Of a stretch of 64,000 nucleotides of DNA, positions 27,089 through 37,561 are shown piece by piece. The stretch's first letter is position 1, and every line of letters begins with the position of its first letter. The notes under the pieces are model-generated. The model worked only from the letters and a program-made list of their open reading frames with translations, searched no databases and was not told the origin of the DNA. Made by a program: the position numbers and the translations under genes. Source of the stretch: Flavobacterium soyangense (GTDB lineage: Bacteria; Bacteroidota; Bacteroidia; Flavobacteriales; Flavobacteriaceae). The stretch covers positions 1 through 64,000 of the forward strand of contig NZ_JADHEC010000022.1 of assembly GCF_015277675.1 (NCBI RefSeq), in the 5' to 3' direction.

Positions 27089-27104
27089 TTGGCACAAAGA
27101 TTGA
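27089..27104 (+). promoter_or_regulatory. Candidate sigma-54-type promoter of dnaK
   Basis: TTGGCAC followed after 5 bases by TTGA fits the -24/-12 pattern TGGCAC-N5-TTGC with one mismatch at the -12 element. It lies 59 bases before the dnaK ATG. Bacteroidota have RpoN, but the assignment to sigma-54 is inference. Confidence 0.4.
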
Positions 27105-27162
27105 CTATAGCAACTCGAACCGTAAAAAATAAGTATTCAATAAAAATTAAATATAAATAAAA

Positions 27163-29052
27163 ATGGGTAAAATAATCGGAATTGATTTAGGTACAACAAA
27201 CTCTTGTGTTTCTGTAATGGAAGGTAGTGAAGCAGTAGTAATTCCTAATTCAGAAGGAAAAAGAACAACACCATCTATCATCGCATTTGTTGAAGGTGGC
27301 GAAATTAAAGTGGGTGATCCTGCAAAAAGACAAGCAGTGACAAATCCTACAAAAACGATTGCTTCCATCAAACGTTTTATGGGGCATTCTTTTTCTGAGG
27401 TTTCGGCTGAGGCAAAAAGAGTTTCTTACAAAGTAGTAAAAGGCGACAACAATACTCCACGTGTGGATATTGACGGTCGTTTGTATTCTGCACAAGAATT
27501 GTCAGCTATGACACTTCAAAAAATGAAAAAAACGGCTGAAGACTACTTAGGTCAAACAGTTACCGAAGCAGTTATCACTGTTCCTGCTTACTTTAATGAC
27601 GCACAACGTCAGGCTACAAAAGAAGCTGGTGAAATTGCAGGTCTTAAAGTGATGCGTATTATCAACGAACCAACAGCTGCAGCTTTGGCTTATGGTTTGG
27701 ATAAAAAAGGAAAAGATCAAAAAATTGCTGTTTACGATTTAGGTGGAGGTACATTTGATATTTCTGTTCTTGAATTAGGAGACGGAGTTTTCGAAGTATT
27801 GTCTACAAATGGTGATACTCACCTTGGTGGAGATGATTTTGACCACGAAATTATTGACTGGTTAGCTGCTGAATTCTTGACTGAAGAAGGTATTGATTTA
27901 CGTTTAGATCCAATGTCTTTGCAACGTTTGAAAGAAGCTGCTGAGAAAGCAAAAATTGAATTGTCTTCTTCTACTGAAACTGAAATCAACTTACCTTACG
28001 TAACTGCTACAGCTTCAGGACCAAAACACTTAGTTAAAAAATTAACTAGAGCTCAATTTGAAAAATTAACTGATTCATTAGTAAAACGTTCTATGGCGCC
28101 AGTTGCCAAAGCGTTGAAAGATGCAGGTTTATCAGTTTCTGATATTGACGAAGTAATCCTTGTAGGAGGTTCTACACGTATGCCAAGAATTGCTGACGAA
28201 GTTGAAAAATTCTTTGGTAAAAAAGCATCTAAAGGAGTTAACCCTGATGAGGTTGTTGCAATTGGAGCAGCTATTCAAGGTGGAGTTCTTTCTGGAGATG
28301 TAAAAGATGTATTGTTACTTGACGTTACACCTTTGTCCTTAGGTATTGAAACTATGGGTGGCGTTATGACTACATTAATTGAGTCTAACACAACTATTCC
28401 AACAAAAAAATCTCAAGTATTCTCAACTGCTGCAGATTCTCAACCAACAGTTGAAATCCACGTATTGCAAGGAGCTAGAGCAATGGCTGCTGATAACAAA
28501 ACTATTGGTCGTTTCCATTTAGATGGTATTCCACCAGCACCAAGAGGTGTTCCTCAAATTGAAGTAACTTTTGATATTGATGCTAATGGTATCATCAAAG
28601 TTTCGGCAACTGATAAAGGAACTGGTAAATCTCATGATATTCGTATCGAAGCTTCTTCTGGATTAACAGCTGAAGAAATCGAAAGAATGAAAAAAGATGC
28701 TGAAGCAAATGCTGATGCTGACAAAATTGCAAGAGAAAGAGCTGAAAAATTGAACGAAGCAGACGGAATGATCTTCCAAACTGAGTCTCAATTGAAAGAA
28801 CTTGGAGCAAAATTAACTGACGAAAACAAAGTGGCTATCGAATATGCTTTGACTGAATTGAGAATGGCACACCAATCTCAAGATATCGACGCTATCCAAA
28901 TTGCACTTGACAAAATCAATGCTGCTTGGAAAACTGCTACTGAAGCAATGTATGCTCAAGGAGAACAAGCTCAAGGTGGTGCTCAACAACCACAAGGAGA
29001 ACAACCTCAAGGAGACAATGTTGAAGATGTTGAATTCGAAGAAGTTAAATAA
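27163..29052 (+). CDS. dnaK: Hsp70 chaperone DnaK
   Basis: This 629-residue ATP-dependent folding chaperone starts with [20 protein letters not shown] and has [19 protein letters not shown] and [10 protein letters not shown] in the ATPase domain. The linker [20 protein letters not shown] leads into the substrate-binding domain. The C-terminal lid is followed by a flexible Q/G-rich tail ending EDVEFEEVK, the usual DnaK end. No grpE or dnaJ is adjacent. It is monocistronic with a strong terminator. The leader contains a Flavo-1-like element and a possible sigma-54-type promoter. Confidence 0.98.
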   Translation: MGKIIGIDLGTTNSCVSVMEGSEAVVIPNSEGKRTTPSIIAFVEGGEIKVGDPAKRQAVTNPTKTIASIKRFMGHSFSEVSAEAKRVSYKVVKGDNNTPRVDIDGRLYSAQELSAMTLQKMKKTAEDYLGQTVTEAVITVPAYFNDAQRQATKEAGEIAGLKVMRIINEPTAAALAYGLDKKGKDQKIAVYDLGGGTFDISVLELGDGVFEVLSTNGDTHLGGDDFDHEIIDWLAAEFLTEEGIDLRLDPMSLQRLKEAAEKAKIELSSSTETEINLPYVTATASGPKHLVKKLTRAQFEKLTDSLVKRSMAPVAKALKDAGLSVSDIDEVILVGGSTRMPRIADEVEKFFGKKASKGVNPDEVVAIGAAIQGGVLSGDVKDVLLLDVTPLSLGIETMGGVMTTLIESNTTIPTKKSQVFSTAADSQPTVEIHVLQGARAMAADNKTIGRFHLDGIPPAPRGVPQIEVTFDIDANGIIKVSATDKGTGKSHDIRIEASSGLTAEEIERMKKDAEANADADKIARERAEKLNEADGMIFQTESQLKELGAKLTDENKVAIEYALTELRMAHQSQDIDAIQIALDKINAAWKTATEAMYAQGEQAQGGAQQPQGEQPQGDNVEDVEFEEVK

Positions 29053-29087
29053 TAAGAGAACTCCTGATTAATCGGGATCTAAAATAG

Positions 29088-29119
29088 AAAACCGAGTCTA
29101 GAAATAGCTCGGTTTTTTT
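29088..29119 (+). terminator. Terminator of dnaK
   Basis: AAACCGAG and CTCGGTTT pair around an 11-base loop, followed by TTTTT, 35 bases after the stop codon. Confidence 0.88.
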
Positions 29120-29133
29120 ATATAATAATAATT

Positions 29134-29208
29134 TAAATTTTTTCGATCCATTTTCGGGTATTCACAAAGGCTTCGTGCCAAGGCGACACTTCGTCGTTTC
29201 TGTCTTTT
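29134..29208 (-). pseudogene. Duplicated purL 3' end fragment
   Basis: On the minus strand this region encodes KDRNDEVSPWHEAFVN, then TRKWIEKI and a stop. The real purL end (30528-30604) encodes the same with ARSWIEKI. The DNA copies share long identical runs but differ at scattered bases, so the duplication is not recent. No other part of purL is present on its upstream side. The fragment and the real purL end bracket the broken histidine-kinase gene. Confidence 0.85.
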
Positions 29209-29254
29209 ATATTCCTTTTAATTATTTAAAAGTAAGTGGAGAATATGATTAATT

Positions 29255-30343
29255 TCAATCTTTAAAAGATATGATAAATTTTGTTCCCTCGTTGACTTTA
29301 CTCTCTACGGTTATGTTACCTCCCAAACTGCTAATGTTGTTATAAACTAAATAAAGTCCGATGCCTTTGCTGTCAATATGATTATGAAATTTTTGGTTTA
29401 AACCAAAAATTTTGTCTTTTACGATATCCATGTCAAATCCAATTTCATTATCCGAAAATACTAATTGACTAATTCCGTTGATTTTTCTGGAATAAACGGA
29501 TATGATAGGCAATCGTCCAGGTTTGGCATACTTAATAGAATTTGTAATTAAATTTAGAAATATACTTTCTAGATATGCTCTATTGAAATTAATTTTTTGA
29601 AGCTCGGAAAAGTCAACATTTATGGTTGCTTTAGAATTTTGAATCAAGAAATTTATGGAATGAATCACTACTTTAAAGGATTTATTAAACTCGATTTCTT
29701 CGATTTGAGTAATATTGTTATTCTCTAAAATAATAAGGTCTATAGTTTCGTTTAATGTCTGCCTTATATTTTCACTGGTTATATATAGCAGTTCTATTAA
29801 TTGAAACGTTTCAGGATCCTCAATTTTTGAAAAATCTAAAAGATTAAAAATAGAAACAAGATTGTTTACGGGAGATCTTAAATCATGGGAACTTGTGTAG
29901 CTTATTTTTTTGAGGTCTTTATTTATTTTTGCAAAATTTGCAAGAAGTATATTTCGGTCTTCCTAGTGTTTTTTATTGTGGGTAATATTTTTAGCAATTG
30001 CATAGACTAATTTCTCGCTTTCTATTGGCATAGAAGTCCATGATAACCAAATTATTTCACCACTTTTTGTCAAATATCTATTTTCAAAATTCAGAAGTGG
30101 GGTGTTTTTTGTGATTTCTTCTCGAAACTTTGCGGTAATTTCCTGGTCATCTACATAAATAAATTCATTAATGGGTTTAGAAAATAGTTCTTCATTTGTA
30201 TATCCCAATATTTTAGAAACAGCAGGATTTATTTTTTTAAAAAATCCGTCAAATCCAGCAATACAAAGTAAATCTGGAGACAATTCAAAAAAATGTTCGA
30301 ATAAATATTCACTTTCTTGAATTAAATTATGCTTTCCTGTCAT
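29255..30343 (-). pseudogene. PAS histidine kinase interrupted by an amber codon
   Basis: One reading frame of 363 codons runs from the ATG at 30343 to the stop at 29255, broken only by a TAG at 29963-29965. The first part (126 residues) is a PAS domain (FELSPDLLCIAGFDGFFKKI). After the TAG the frame continues EDRNILLANF into a HisKA region with the phospho-acceptor His in TSSHDLRSPVNNL. A HATPase domain follows with N box NLITNSIKYA and G2 box KGIGLYLVYN. The G1 box reads DNEIGFD where DNGIGFD is expected, a single G-to-A change. Two hits point to decay. The two halves could still be expressed separately. Confidence 0.8.
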
Positions 30344-30527
30344 TTTTTATCGTTAAGATTATCCGTCGACCTAAATTAATGAATTGGAGGTAAATATAAA
30401 TGATTTAAACCAAGATTTTGATATTATTTGATAAATTAACAAAATTATTGCTTTTATGATAAATTTAGATAAAGAAAAGTGCTCACCATTGGGGAGAGTG
30501 CTTTTAAAAATATAAAGAAATTGTTAC

Positions 30528-33500
30528 TTATATCTTCTCAATCCACGACCTGGCATTCACAAAGGCTTCATGCCAAGGCGAAACTTCGTCGTTTCTGTCT
30601 TTTGGATAATTAGCCCAGTTCCATTGAAAAGTGGAACGCTCAATGTGTGGCATCATTACCAAGTGTCTTCCGGTTTTATCACACATCATTGCTGTATTAA
30701 AGTCAGAACCATTTGGATTAGCAGGATAACTATCGTAACCGTATTTTCCAACGATATTGTATTGTTCTTGGGCTAGTGGCAATTGGAATTTTCCTTCTCC
30801 GTGTGAAACCCAAACTCCCAAAGTACTTCCTGCCAAACTCGATAACATCACCGAATTATTTTCTTGAACTTTCACCGAAGTAAAAATACTTTCGTGTTTC
30901 TGGCTTTCGTTGTGCAACATTCTTGGTTTTTGATCGTGCTCTGGATTAATTAATTCTAATTCAATAAACAATTGACAACCATTGCAAATCCCAACCGATA
31001 AAGTATCTTCTCTTTTAAAGAAGTTATCCAAAGCCATTTTTGCTTTTTCATTGTATAAAAATGCTCCAGCCCAACCTTTGGCAGAGCCCAAAACATCCGA
31101 ATTCGAGAATCCTCCAACAGCACCTATAAACTGAATGTCTTCCAGATTTTCACGTCCCGAAATCAAATCGGTCATGTGAACGTCTTTTACATCAAACCCT
31201 GCTAAGTACATAGCATTTGCCATTTCACGCTCGGAATTACTTCCTTTTTCACGAATAATGGCTGCTTTCGGGCGAGGTTTTGTATTGTCGATAACTGGTA
31301 ATTTTCCGGTGAAATGGGCTGGAAAAGTATAATTTAAAACTTGGTTTTTGTAGTTGTCGAAACGCGCTTGAGCCGTTCCATTTTTGGCTTGTTTTTGGTC
31401 TAACAAGAATGAAGTCTTAAACCAAATATCCCTATACTTGGCAATATCCAATTTGCAAGATCCAAAATCCAAAGTTGCTTCATTGATAACTTTCCCTAAT
31501 TTATGGAAAACGATATTATTTGATTTCAACTTGCTTTCGACAATGGCATCATCTTTGGCTTGGAAAACAATCGCAATATTTTCGGAAAATAAGTATTTGA
31601 TAATGTCTTTTTCTTCGAAAACGGAGAAATCTATTTTGGCTCCTAAATTCACGTCGGCAAAACACATTTCTAACAAAGTGGTAATCAAACCGCCACTTCC
31701 TATGTCGTGCCCCGCCAAGATTTGATCGTCTAAAATTAATTCCTGTAATGTATTGAATGCGTTTTTAAAGAAAGTGGCATCTTTAATAGTTGGGGCTTCG
31801 TTTCCAATAGAATTCAGGATTTGTGCAAACGACGAACCGCCTAATTTGAAATCGTCTTGCGAAAGATTGACATAATAAATAGAACCCCCGTCTTTTTGCA
31901 AAACGGGTTCTACCACTTTTCGAATATCAGTGCAATTTCCACCTGCTGAAATAATCACCGTTCCCGGTGCAATCACTTCGTCGTTCGGATATTTTTGTTT
32001 CATCGAAAGTGAATCTTTTCCTGTTGGAATGTTGATTCCCAATTCGATTGCGAAATCCGAACACGCTTTTACGGCTGCGTATAAACGAGCATCTTCTCCT
32101 TCGTTTTTACACGCCCACATCCAGTTTGCCGACAATGAAATTCCATCTAATCCATTTTTTATTGGTGCCCAAACGATATTCGATAAGGATTCGGCGATGG
32201 CAGTTCTTGTTCCTGCAACCGGATCAATTAAGGAAGCAATAGGTGAGTGCCCAATGGAAGTTGCGATTCCTTCTTTTCCCAAATAATCCAAAGCCATTAC
32301 ACCACAATTATTTAAAGGCAATTGCAAAGGTCCGGCACATTGTTGTTTGGCGACTTTTCCGCCAACGCAACGATCCACTTTGTTAGTCAACCAATCTTTA
32401 CAGGCAACAGCTTCCAGTTGAAGCACTTGCTCCAAATAAACGGTAATATTTTCTTTCGAATAGTCTAAATCAGCATATTTTCTATCAATAGTTTTATCGG
32501 TCATTACCACTTTTGGCGAACTTCCGAAGAAATCTTCCAATGCGTAATCCATTGGTTTTGCACCTGTTTTTTTGCTTTCGAAAGTAAAACGATGATCCGC
32601 AGTAACGTCACCCACTTGGTACATTGGAGCGCGTTCTCTGTCGGCAATTCGTTGTAAAATGTCAATGTCTTTTTTGCCAATAACTAATCCCATTCTTTCC
32701 TGAGATTCATTACCGATTATTTCTTTTGCCGAAAGCGTAGGATCACCAACAGGCAATTTATCCAAATCAATCAAACCACCCGTTTCTTCCACTAATTCCG
32801 AAAGGCAGTTCAAATGTCCGCCAGCGCCGTGATCGTGGATAGAAACAATTGGATTATGGTCACTTTCCACCAAACCACGAATGGCGTTGGCAGCGCGTTT
32901 TTGCATTTCAGGGTTCGAACGTTGCACCGCATTCAACTCAATTCCGGAACTCATTGCTCCAGTATCGGCAGAAGAAACAGCCGCTCCGCCCATTCCGATT
33001 CTATAATTCTCTCCACCAAGAATCACGATTTTATCGCCTTCTTGTGGTTTATGTTTTAGGGCTTGATCTAATTTTCCGTAACCAATTCCGCCCGCTTGCA
33101 TGATTACTTTATCATAACCTAACTTGCGGTTGTTTTCTTCGTGTTCGAAAGTCAAAACTGAACCTGTAATTAACGGTTGTCCAAATTTATTTCCAAAATC
33201 AGAAGCTCCGTTCGATGCTTTTATCAAAATATCCATTGGCGTTTGGTACAACCATTTTCTTTCGGCAACGGCATTTTCCCATTCTCTATTTGCTGATAAA
33301 CGAGAATACGAAGTCATATAAACTGCTGTTCCCGCCAATGGCAATGAACCTTGGCCACCAGCCAAACGATCCCTAATTTCTCCTCCAGAACCAGTTGCAG
33401 CTCCATTGAATGGCTCAACAGTTGTTGGGAAATTGTGGGTTTCAGCTTTTAAGGAAATAACCGAATCGAATTCTTTTATTTCGTAAAAATCAGGTTTGTC

Positions 33501-34181
33501 AGCCGTTTTTGGGGCGAATTGTTGCACTCTTGGTCCTTTTACAAATGCCACATTATCTTTGTAAGCCGAAACAATATCGTGGGGATTTTCAGTCGAAGTT
33601 TTCTTGATGAGTTTGAATAGGGAAGAAGGCATTTCTTCGCCATCAATCACAAATGTTCCGTTGAAAATTTTGTGACGACAATGCTCTGAATTGGCTTGCG
33701 AGAAGGCAAAAATTTCGGAATCCGTTAATTTTCGTCCTAGTTTTGTGGATAGATTATCTAGGTATTCCACTTCGTCCGGACTTAAAGACAAACCTTCTGA
33801 TTTGTTATAGGCAGCAATATCATCAATGTCTAAAATAGGTTCAGGTTTGATATTAATCGTGAAAATTTTCTGGTTTAATTCAGAATATTTTTGGGAAAGC
33901 ATTGGGTCAAAATCAGAATTATCTTCTGCAACTTTATAAAATTCCTCAATTCGAATGATTCCTGAAATGCCCATGTTTTGGGTAATTTCCACAGCATTAG
34001 TGCTCCACGGTGTAACCATTGTGGCACGAGGACCAACAAAAAAATCCGTTAACACGGATTTTTCTATTTTATTGGAATCGGCAAAAAGCCAGTTGAGTTT
34101 TGAAATGTCTTGAGCCGAAAGTAGGTCTTGCGTTTGTACTGCAAAGACAGTTTTGCTTTGGTTTTCAAAGAAATGAATCAT
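30528..34181 (-). CDS. purL: Phosphoribosylformylglycinamidine synthase, large single-chain form
   Basis: This 1217-residue enzyme makes FGAM from FGAR, glutamine and ATP in purine synthesis. The order is an N-terminal PurS-like part, two AIRS-like halves (SEHCRHKIFNG, KAETHNFPTTVEPFNGAATG, GKDSLSMKQKY), and a C-terminal glutamine amidotransferase with nucleophile Cys in VGICNGCQLF and the His-Glu pair in MMPHIERS. The length fits the large PurL type. I start at the ATG at 34181 (MIHFFENQSK); the upstream extension is hydrophobic and unlike PurL. A fragment of its 3' end is duplicated at 29134-29208. Confidence 0.97.
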   Translation of the reverse strand: MIHFFENQSKTVFAVQTQDLLSAQDISKLNWLFADSNKIEKSVLTDFFVGPRATMVTPWSTNAVEITQNMGISGIIRIEEFYKVAEDNSDFDPMLSQKYSELNQKIFTINIKPEPILDIDDIAAYNKSEGLSLSPDEVEYLDNLSTKLGRKLTDSEIFAFSQANSEHCRHKIFNGTFVIDGEEMPSSLFKLIKKTSTENPHDIVSAYKDNVAFVKGPRVQQFAPKTADKPDFYEIKEFDSVISLKAETHNFPTTVEPFNGAATGSGGEIRDRLAGGQGSLPLAGTAVYMTSYSRLSANREWENAVAERKWLYQTPMDILIKASNGASDFGNKFGQPLITGSVLTFEHEENNRKLGYDKVIMQAGGIGYGKLDQALKHKPQEGDKIVILGGENYRIGMGGAAVSSADTGAMSSGIELNAVQRSNPEMQKRAANAIRGLVESDHNPIVSIHDHGAGGHLNCLSELVEETGGLIDLDKLPVGDPTLSAKEIIGNESQERMGLVIGKKDIDILQRIADRERAPMYQVGDVTADHRFTFESKKTGAKPMDYALEDFFGSSPKVVMTDKTIDRKYADLDYSKENITVYLEQVLQLEAVACKDWLTNKVDRCVGGKVAKQQCAGPLQLPLNNCGVMALDYLGKEGIATSIGHSPIASLIDPVAGTRTAIAESLSNIVWAPIKNGLDGISLSANWMWACKNEGEDARLYAAVKACSDFAIELGINIPTGKDSLSMKQKYPNDEVIAPGTVIISAGGNCTDIRKVVEPVLQKDGGSIYYVNLSQDDFKLGGSSFAQILNSIGNEAPTIKDATFFKNAFNTLQELILDDQILAGHDIGSGGLITTLLEMCFADVNLGAKIDFSVFEEKDIIKYLFSENIAIVFQAKDDAIVESKLKSNNIVFHKLGKVINEATLDFGSCKLDIAKYRDIWFKTSFLLDQKQAKNGTAQARFDNYKNQVLNYTFPAHFTGKLPVIDNTKPRPKAAIIREKGSNSEREMANAMYLAGFDVKDVHMTDLISGRENLEDIQFIGAVGGFSNSDVLGSAKGWAGAFLYNEKAKMALDNFFKREDTLSVGICNGCQLFIELELINPEHDQKPRMLHNESQKHESIFTSVKVQENNSVMLSSLAGSTLGVWVSHGEGKFQLPLAQEQYNIVGKYGYDSYPANPNGSDFNTAMMCDKTGRHLVMMPHIERSTFQWNWANYPKDRNDEVSPWHEAFVNARSWIEKI

Positions 34182-34265
34182 TGTAATAAGGTAGTTATCG
34201 TTGTTTTGCAAATTTAGTTTAAAAAACAGGAAGAGCAAAGGAAAAAATAACAAAGACCTTAAAAT

Positions 34266-35792
34266 TTATTTTGGAAATGTTTTGCTTTGATAGGCACCCA
34301 AATCTGGAGGCAAAGTTCTAGTGTTTCCTTGTATATCCAAAGGTATTAGATAAGTCGAATTCCCTTTGGCGAAAGCCGCAGAAGTATTATCGATATTTAA
34401 TTTATTTAATGATACTTTAAAAAACTTGGGATCTTTATTTTGAATAATTGCGTTATAATGAACTGGGTCTGTAGTAAATTGATATTCAGGGTTATTAGTG
34501 TACTGATTTGAAGTGTTTTCAAACTTTATAAGGCAATTATTAAATTGGTAAACAAATGTGGCTCCCGCTTTTTTGTTTAAAATCATTTCGTTTGAATACG
34601 AACCATAAACGATACAATTGTTGAATGTAGCCGCTGTCAAATTCTTTACTTCCGGAATTGAACCAGTATAATAGTTGTTAACTAAAACTGCTACCTGACT
34701 AGAACTAGGCCAATTATTGTTGAAAGTACAATGAGTAAATTTATAATCTCCACCATAAGTGCAGGCTAAACTGCCAAGTCCTGCATTATTGATGACCAAG
34801 TTTTCCCCATTAATTTTGGCTGTCTGAGCAAGAATTCCATAATTGGTAGAATTATAAATCTGTGTGTTTTTTATTTGTACTGTAGTTCCGTTATTGTTTT
34901 GAATCAACAATCCAATACTTGCATTTTTAATCGTTAAATGATTTATTTTATGATTTGTACTTCCGTCGGTTAGCCAAATTGCTCCCCATTGTCCTGGAAC
35001 ATCTGCAAAATCAGGTTCTAATCGATCGCCTTCAAAAATCACTTCGTTTTCTAATTTATCTGTTGTTGAAGCTAAACCATTTACATTTAGTGATGTATTT
35101 GCCGCTAAAATAAGCCCTGAATTTGCGTGAAAATGGACTCTTGCCCCTGGATCAAAAGATACCGTTTTTCCGGTAGGAACCGCTGCATAACCATAAATAA
35201 CATAGGGCTTTTCGTTTGTAAAGGTGAGTTCATTGCCATTTAATGGGTCACTTTCACTTAAAAAGAAACCATAAATTTCCTGATCACCTATGGGAAGTGT
35301 TTCTGTTGTTCCATTAGCAAATCGTTTTGGATAAAGAAATACAGCATCCTGAATTAGCGTCACTAGTTCCACTTTTTGAAGATTTGCTCCGCCGTCAAAT
35401 AAAATTTGGTCTGTGTATAGAAAATCAGTTGGGTTGGCATCTGCAATGTTTGCAGTTGTTTCAATAAAAATATACATACTGTCTTTTGCCAAAAGATTTA
35501 CGTTTTCGAATGTTTTCCCTTGATTTCCATGCATTCCGTCAACAGTCATTCTGTATTTTGAACTTAATCCTTTTCCTAATTTTATACTTGGAATGGTAAT
35601 GTCATTTTTGCTGTGATTGTAAACTTTTAAGGTATAAGTGCTTGAACTAATGTTAGTAAAAACTGTATCTAAATAAATGGTATCTCTTGAAAATTTTAAA
35701 TCTCCAGTGCTTGGAACGGTTTCAAAATCTGTTCGACATGAGCTAAGAGAAATAAGGATTCCAATAAAAAACAAAAAAGTAAACTGACGCAT
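34266..35792 (-). CDS. Right-handed beta-helix lipoprotein
   Basis: This 508-residue exported lipoprotein has the signal MRQFTFLFFIGILISLSSC, with lipobox LSSC at about residue 19. A beta-sandwich-like region follows (about 40-170, with FSRDTIYLDTVFTNISSSTY). The beta-helix region is at about 200-480, shown by repeated N-rich turns such as LLIQNNNGTTVQIKN, YGILAQTA and NNAGLGS. The C-terminus LGAYQSKTFPK ends in the common DLGAYQ motif of this family. It is probably surface-exposed. No catalytic site is obvious, although some relatives are polysaccharide lyases. It precedes purL by 84 bases; co-transcription is possible. Confidence 0.8.
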   Translation of the reverse strand: MRQFTFLFFIGILISLSSCRTDFETVPSTGDLKFSRDTIYLDTVFTNISSSTYTLKVYNHSKNDITIPSIKLGKGLSSKYRMTVDGMHGNQGKTFENVNLLAKDSMYIFIETTANIADANPTDFLYTDQILFDGGANLQKVELVTLIQDAVFLYPKRFANGTTETLPIGDQEIYGFFLSESDPLNGNELTFTNEKPYVIYGYAAVPTGKTVSFDPGARVHFHANSGLILAANTSLNVNGLASTTDKLENEVIFEGDRLEPDFADVPGQWGAIWLTDGSTNHKINHLTIKNASIGLLIQNNNGTTVQIKNTQIYNSTNYGILAQTAKINGENLVINNAGLGSLACTYGGDYKFTHCTFNNNWPSSSQVAVLVNNYYTGSIPEVKNLTAATFNNCIVYGSYSNEMILNKKAGATFVYQFNNCLIKFENTSNQYTNNPEYQFTTDPVHYNAIIQNKDPKFFKVSLNKLNIDNTSAAFAKGNSTYLIPLDIQGNTRTLPPDLGAYQSKTFPK

Positions 35793-35920
35793 TTCGTTAG
35801 ATTTTTTGTAAAAATAGTAAAAAACTAATAGCATTGAATAACGATTTTCAATTTTGAACATATAATACCATTTAACTTCCTAATCTTTTATATAAATTTA
35901 CACTTTTATAGGAAAAACAT

Positions 35921-36355
35921 ATGACATTCGACAAAGATAAATTCATTCAATATTGCAATGATATTTCGAAAAACACTTTAATGCAAACACTAAATATTGA
36001 ATTTGTTGATGCAGGAGAAGATTATTTAGTGGCAACAATGCCTGTGAATCCTACTGTTTATCAACCCATGGGCTTATTGCATGGTGGAGCTTCAGTAGCT
36101 TTAGCCGAAAGTGTAGGAAGTGCGGCCTCGATGTTATTTGTTAATGCGGAACATAGTGAAGTTCGTGGAATTGAAATATCAGCAAATCATCTTAAAGCAA
36201 AACGAGAAGGAATTGTAACAGCTACGGCAAGAATTCTTCACAAAGGAAGAAGTATCCATCTTTGGGAAATTAGAATTACCGATGAAAAAAATTCTTTAAT
36301 TTCGCTTTGTAAACTGACCAATATGGTTTTACCAAAAAGAAAAAGCCAAGATTAA
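35921..36355 (+). CDS. Hotdog-fold acyl-CoA thioesterase (MenI/PaaI-like)
   Basis: This 144-residue single hotdog-fold enzyme has the signature GLLHGGASVALAESVGSAAS, with the catalytic Glu within, and EISANHLKAKREG. It ends 2 bases before the isochorismate synthase gene. The pairing suggests the DHNA-CoA thioesterase of menaquinone synthesis; that is inference, since PaaI-like enzymes share the same fold. Confidence 0.85.
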   Translation: MTFDKDKFIQYCNDISKNTLMQTLNIEFVDAGEDYLVATMPVNPTVYQPMGLLHGGASVALAESVGSAASMLFVNAEHSEVRGIEISANHLKAKREGIVTATARILHKGRSIHLWEIRITDEKNSLISLCKLTNMVLPKRKSQD

Positions 36356-36357
36356 TA

Positions 36358-37401
36358 ATGGAAATAATTTTAGACAAAGTCAAGAATCAATTTGAACAAA
36401 ATCTTCCTTTTGCAATTTATAAAAAGCCTAATGATGCTATTGTTATCGGGATTTTTCAGAAAAACGATACTTTATTTGAAGTAACTGATTTTACCGAAAA
36501 AGGTTTTGTTTTTGCTTCTTTCGACGGAAGTAAAACTGTGATAATTCCGGAAAAGGATTCCGAAATAATTAGTGTTGTTTTTAACAAAAACACTGCTGTT
36601 CTTCTTGAAAATGAATACAGTTTGCCAAATGAACCAGACAGTAATAATTTTAAAAATTTGGTTACCAAAGGGATTCAAGCCATTGAAAATAACGAATTCA
36701 AGAAAGTTGTTCTGTCTCGAAAAGAAACGCTTACTGTAGATAATTTTGATTTAGTTGGTGCTTTCGAAAAGTTGGTTCAGTTGTATCCCAGCACTTTTGT
36801 TTATTGCTTTTTTCATCCAAAGATTGGAATTTGGCTTGGCGCTACTCCAGAACGACTATTGAAATCTAAAAATAGCATATTCGAAACTATTGCTTTGGCA
36901 GGAACTCAAAAAGACAATGGTTCGAATGAAGTTTTTTGGCATAAAAAAGAAGAAGAAGAACAGCAATTTGTCACCGATTATATTGTGGAAATTCTGAATG
37001 AAGTTGCTTTTGATATATTAGTTTCAAAACCTTACAGTGTCAAAGCAGGGAATATTTGGCATATCAAAACTGATATTTCGGGTGTTCTGAATTCGGATTT
37101 TGGCTTGCAACAAGTGATTCAATTATTGCATCCGACACCTGCTGTTTGTGGCTTGCCAAAAGAACAATCGAAAGTATTTATTTTAGAAAACGAAAATTAC
37201 GACAGAACTTTTTATACCGGTTTTCTTGGGGAATTAAATTTGGAAAACAAAACCGATTTGTTTGTAAATTTGCGCTGTATGGAAATTTGTGAATCGCAGG
37301 CAAATTTGTTTATGGGTTGTGGCATAACAAAAGACAGCATACCAGAAAAAGAGTGGGAGGAAAGCATTAATAAATCGTTGACAATGAAAAGGGTTTTATA
37401 A
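36358..37401 (+). CDS. menF: Isochorismate synthase
   Basis: This 347-residue chorismate-utilising enzyme makes isochorismate for menaquinone. The motifs in order are FKKVVLSRKETL, GATPERLLKS, ETIALAGTQ, LHPTPAVCGLP, YDRTFYTGFLGELN, NLRCMEI, and GCGITKDSIPEKEWEES. These include the Mg-binding Glu residues. The other men genes are not in the window. It is coupled to the thioesterase upstream. It could in principle feed a siderophore, but no such genes are near. Confidence 0.9.
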   Translation: MEIILDKVKNQFEQNLPFAIYKKPNDAIVIGIFQKNDTLFEVTDFTEKGFVFASFDGSKTVIIPEKDSEIISVVFNKNTAVLLENEYSLPNEPDSNNFKNLVTKGIQAIENNEFKKVVLSRKETLTVDNFDLVGAFEKLVQLYPSTFVYCFFHPKIGIWLGATPERLLKSKNSIFETIALAGTQKDNGSNEVFWHKKEEEEQQFVTDYIVEILNEVAFDILVSKPYSVKAGNIWHIKTDISGVLNSDFGLQQVIQLLHPTPAVCGLPKEQSKVFILENENYDRTFYTGFLGELNLENKTDLFVNLRCMEICESQANLFMGCGITKDSIPEKEWEESINKSLTMKRVL

Positions 37402-37561
37402 AACGGAATACAAATGAGACTGATTTTCTTCGTAAAGACTCGGATAAAAACAGATTTTTTTAAGTATTCAAACATAATTAAAATCTCTTTTTATCCATGT
37501 TTTAGCATAGCTAATCGGTGATTATCCACACATCCTAAATTAATATTAATAAAAAAAACAA

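Noticed and set aside
29963-29965. Readthrough or recoding of the amber codon in the kinase
   Set aside because: No recoding signal is visible and the G1 box is also damaged, so decay is the simpler explanation.
30344-30527. A purL terminator in the gap upstream of the kinase pseudogene start
   Set aside because: The repeated AGTGCT stretches near 30478-30501 do not pair well enough as an inverted repeat with a T-run.
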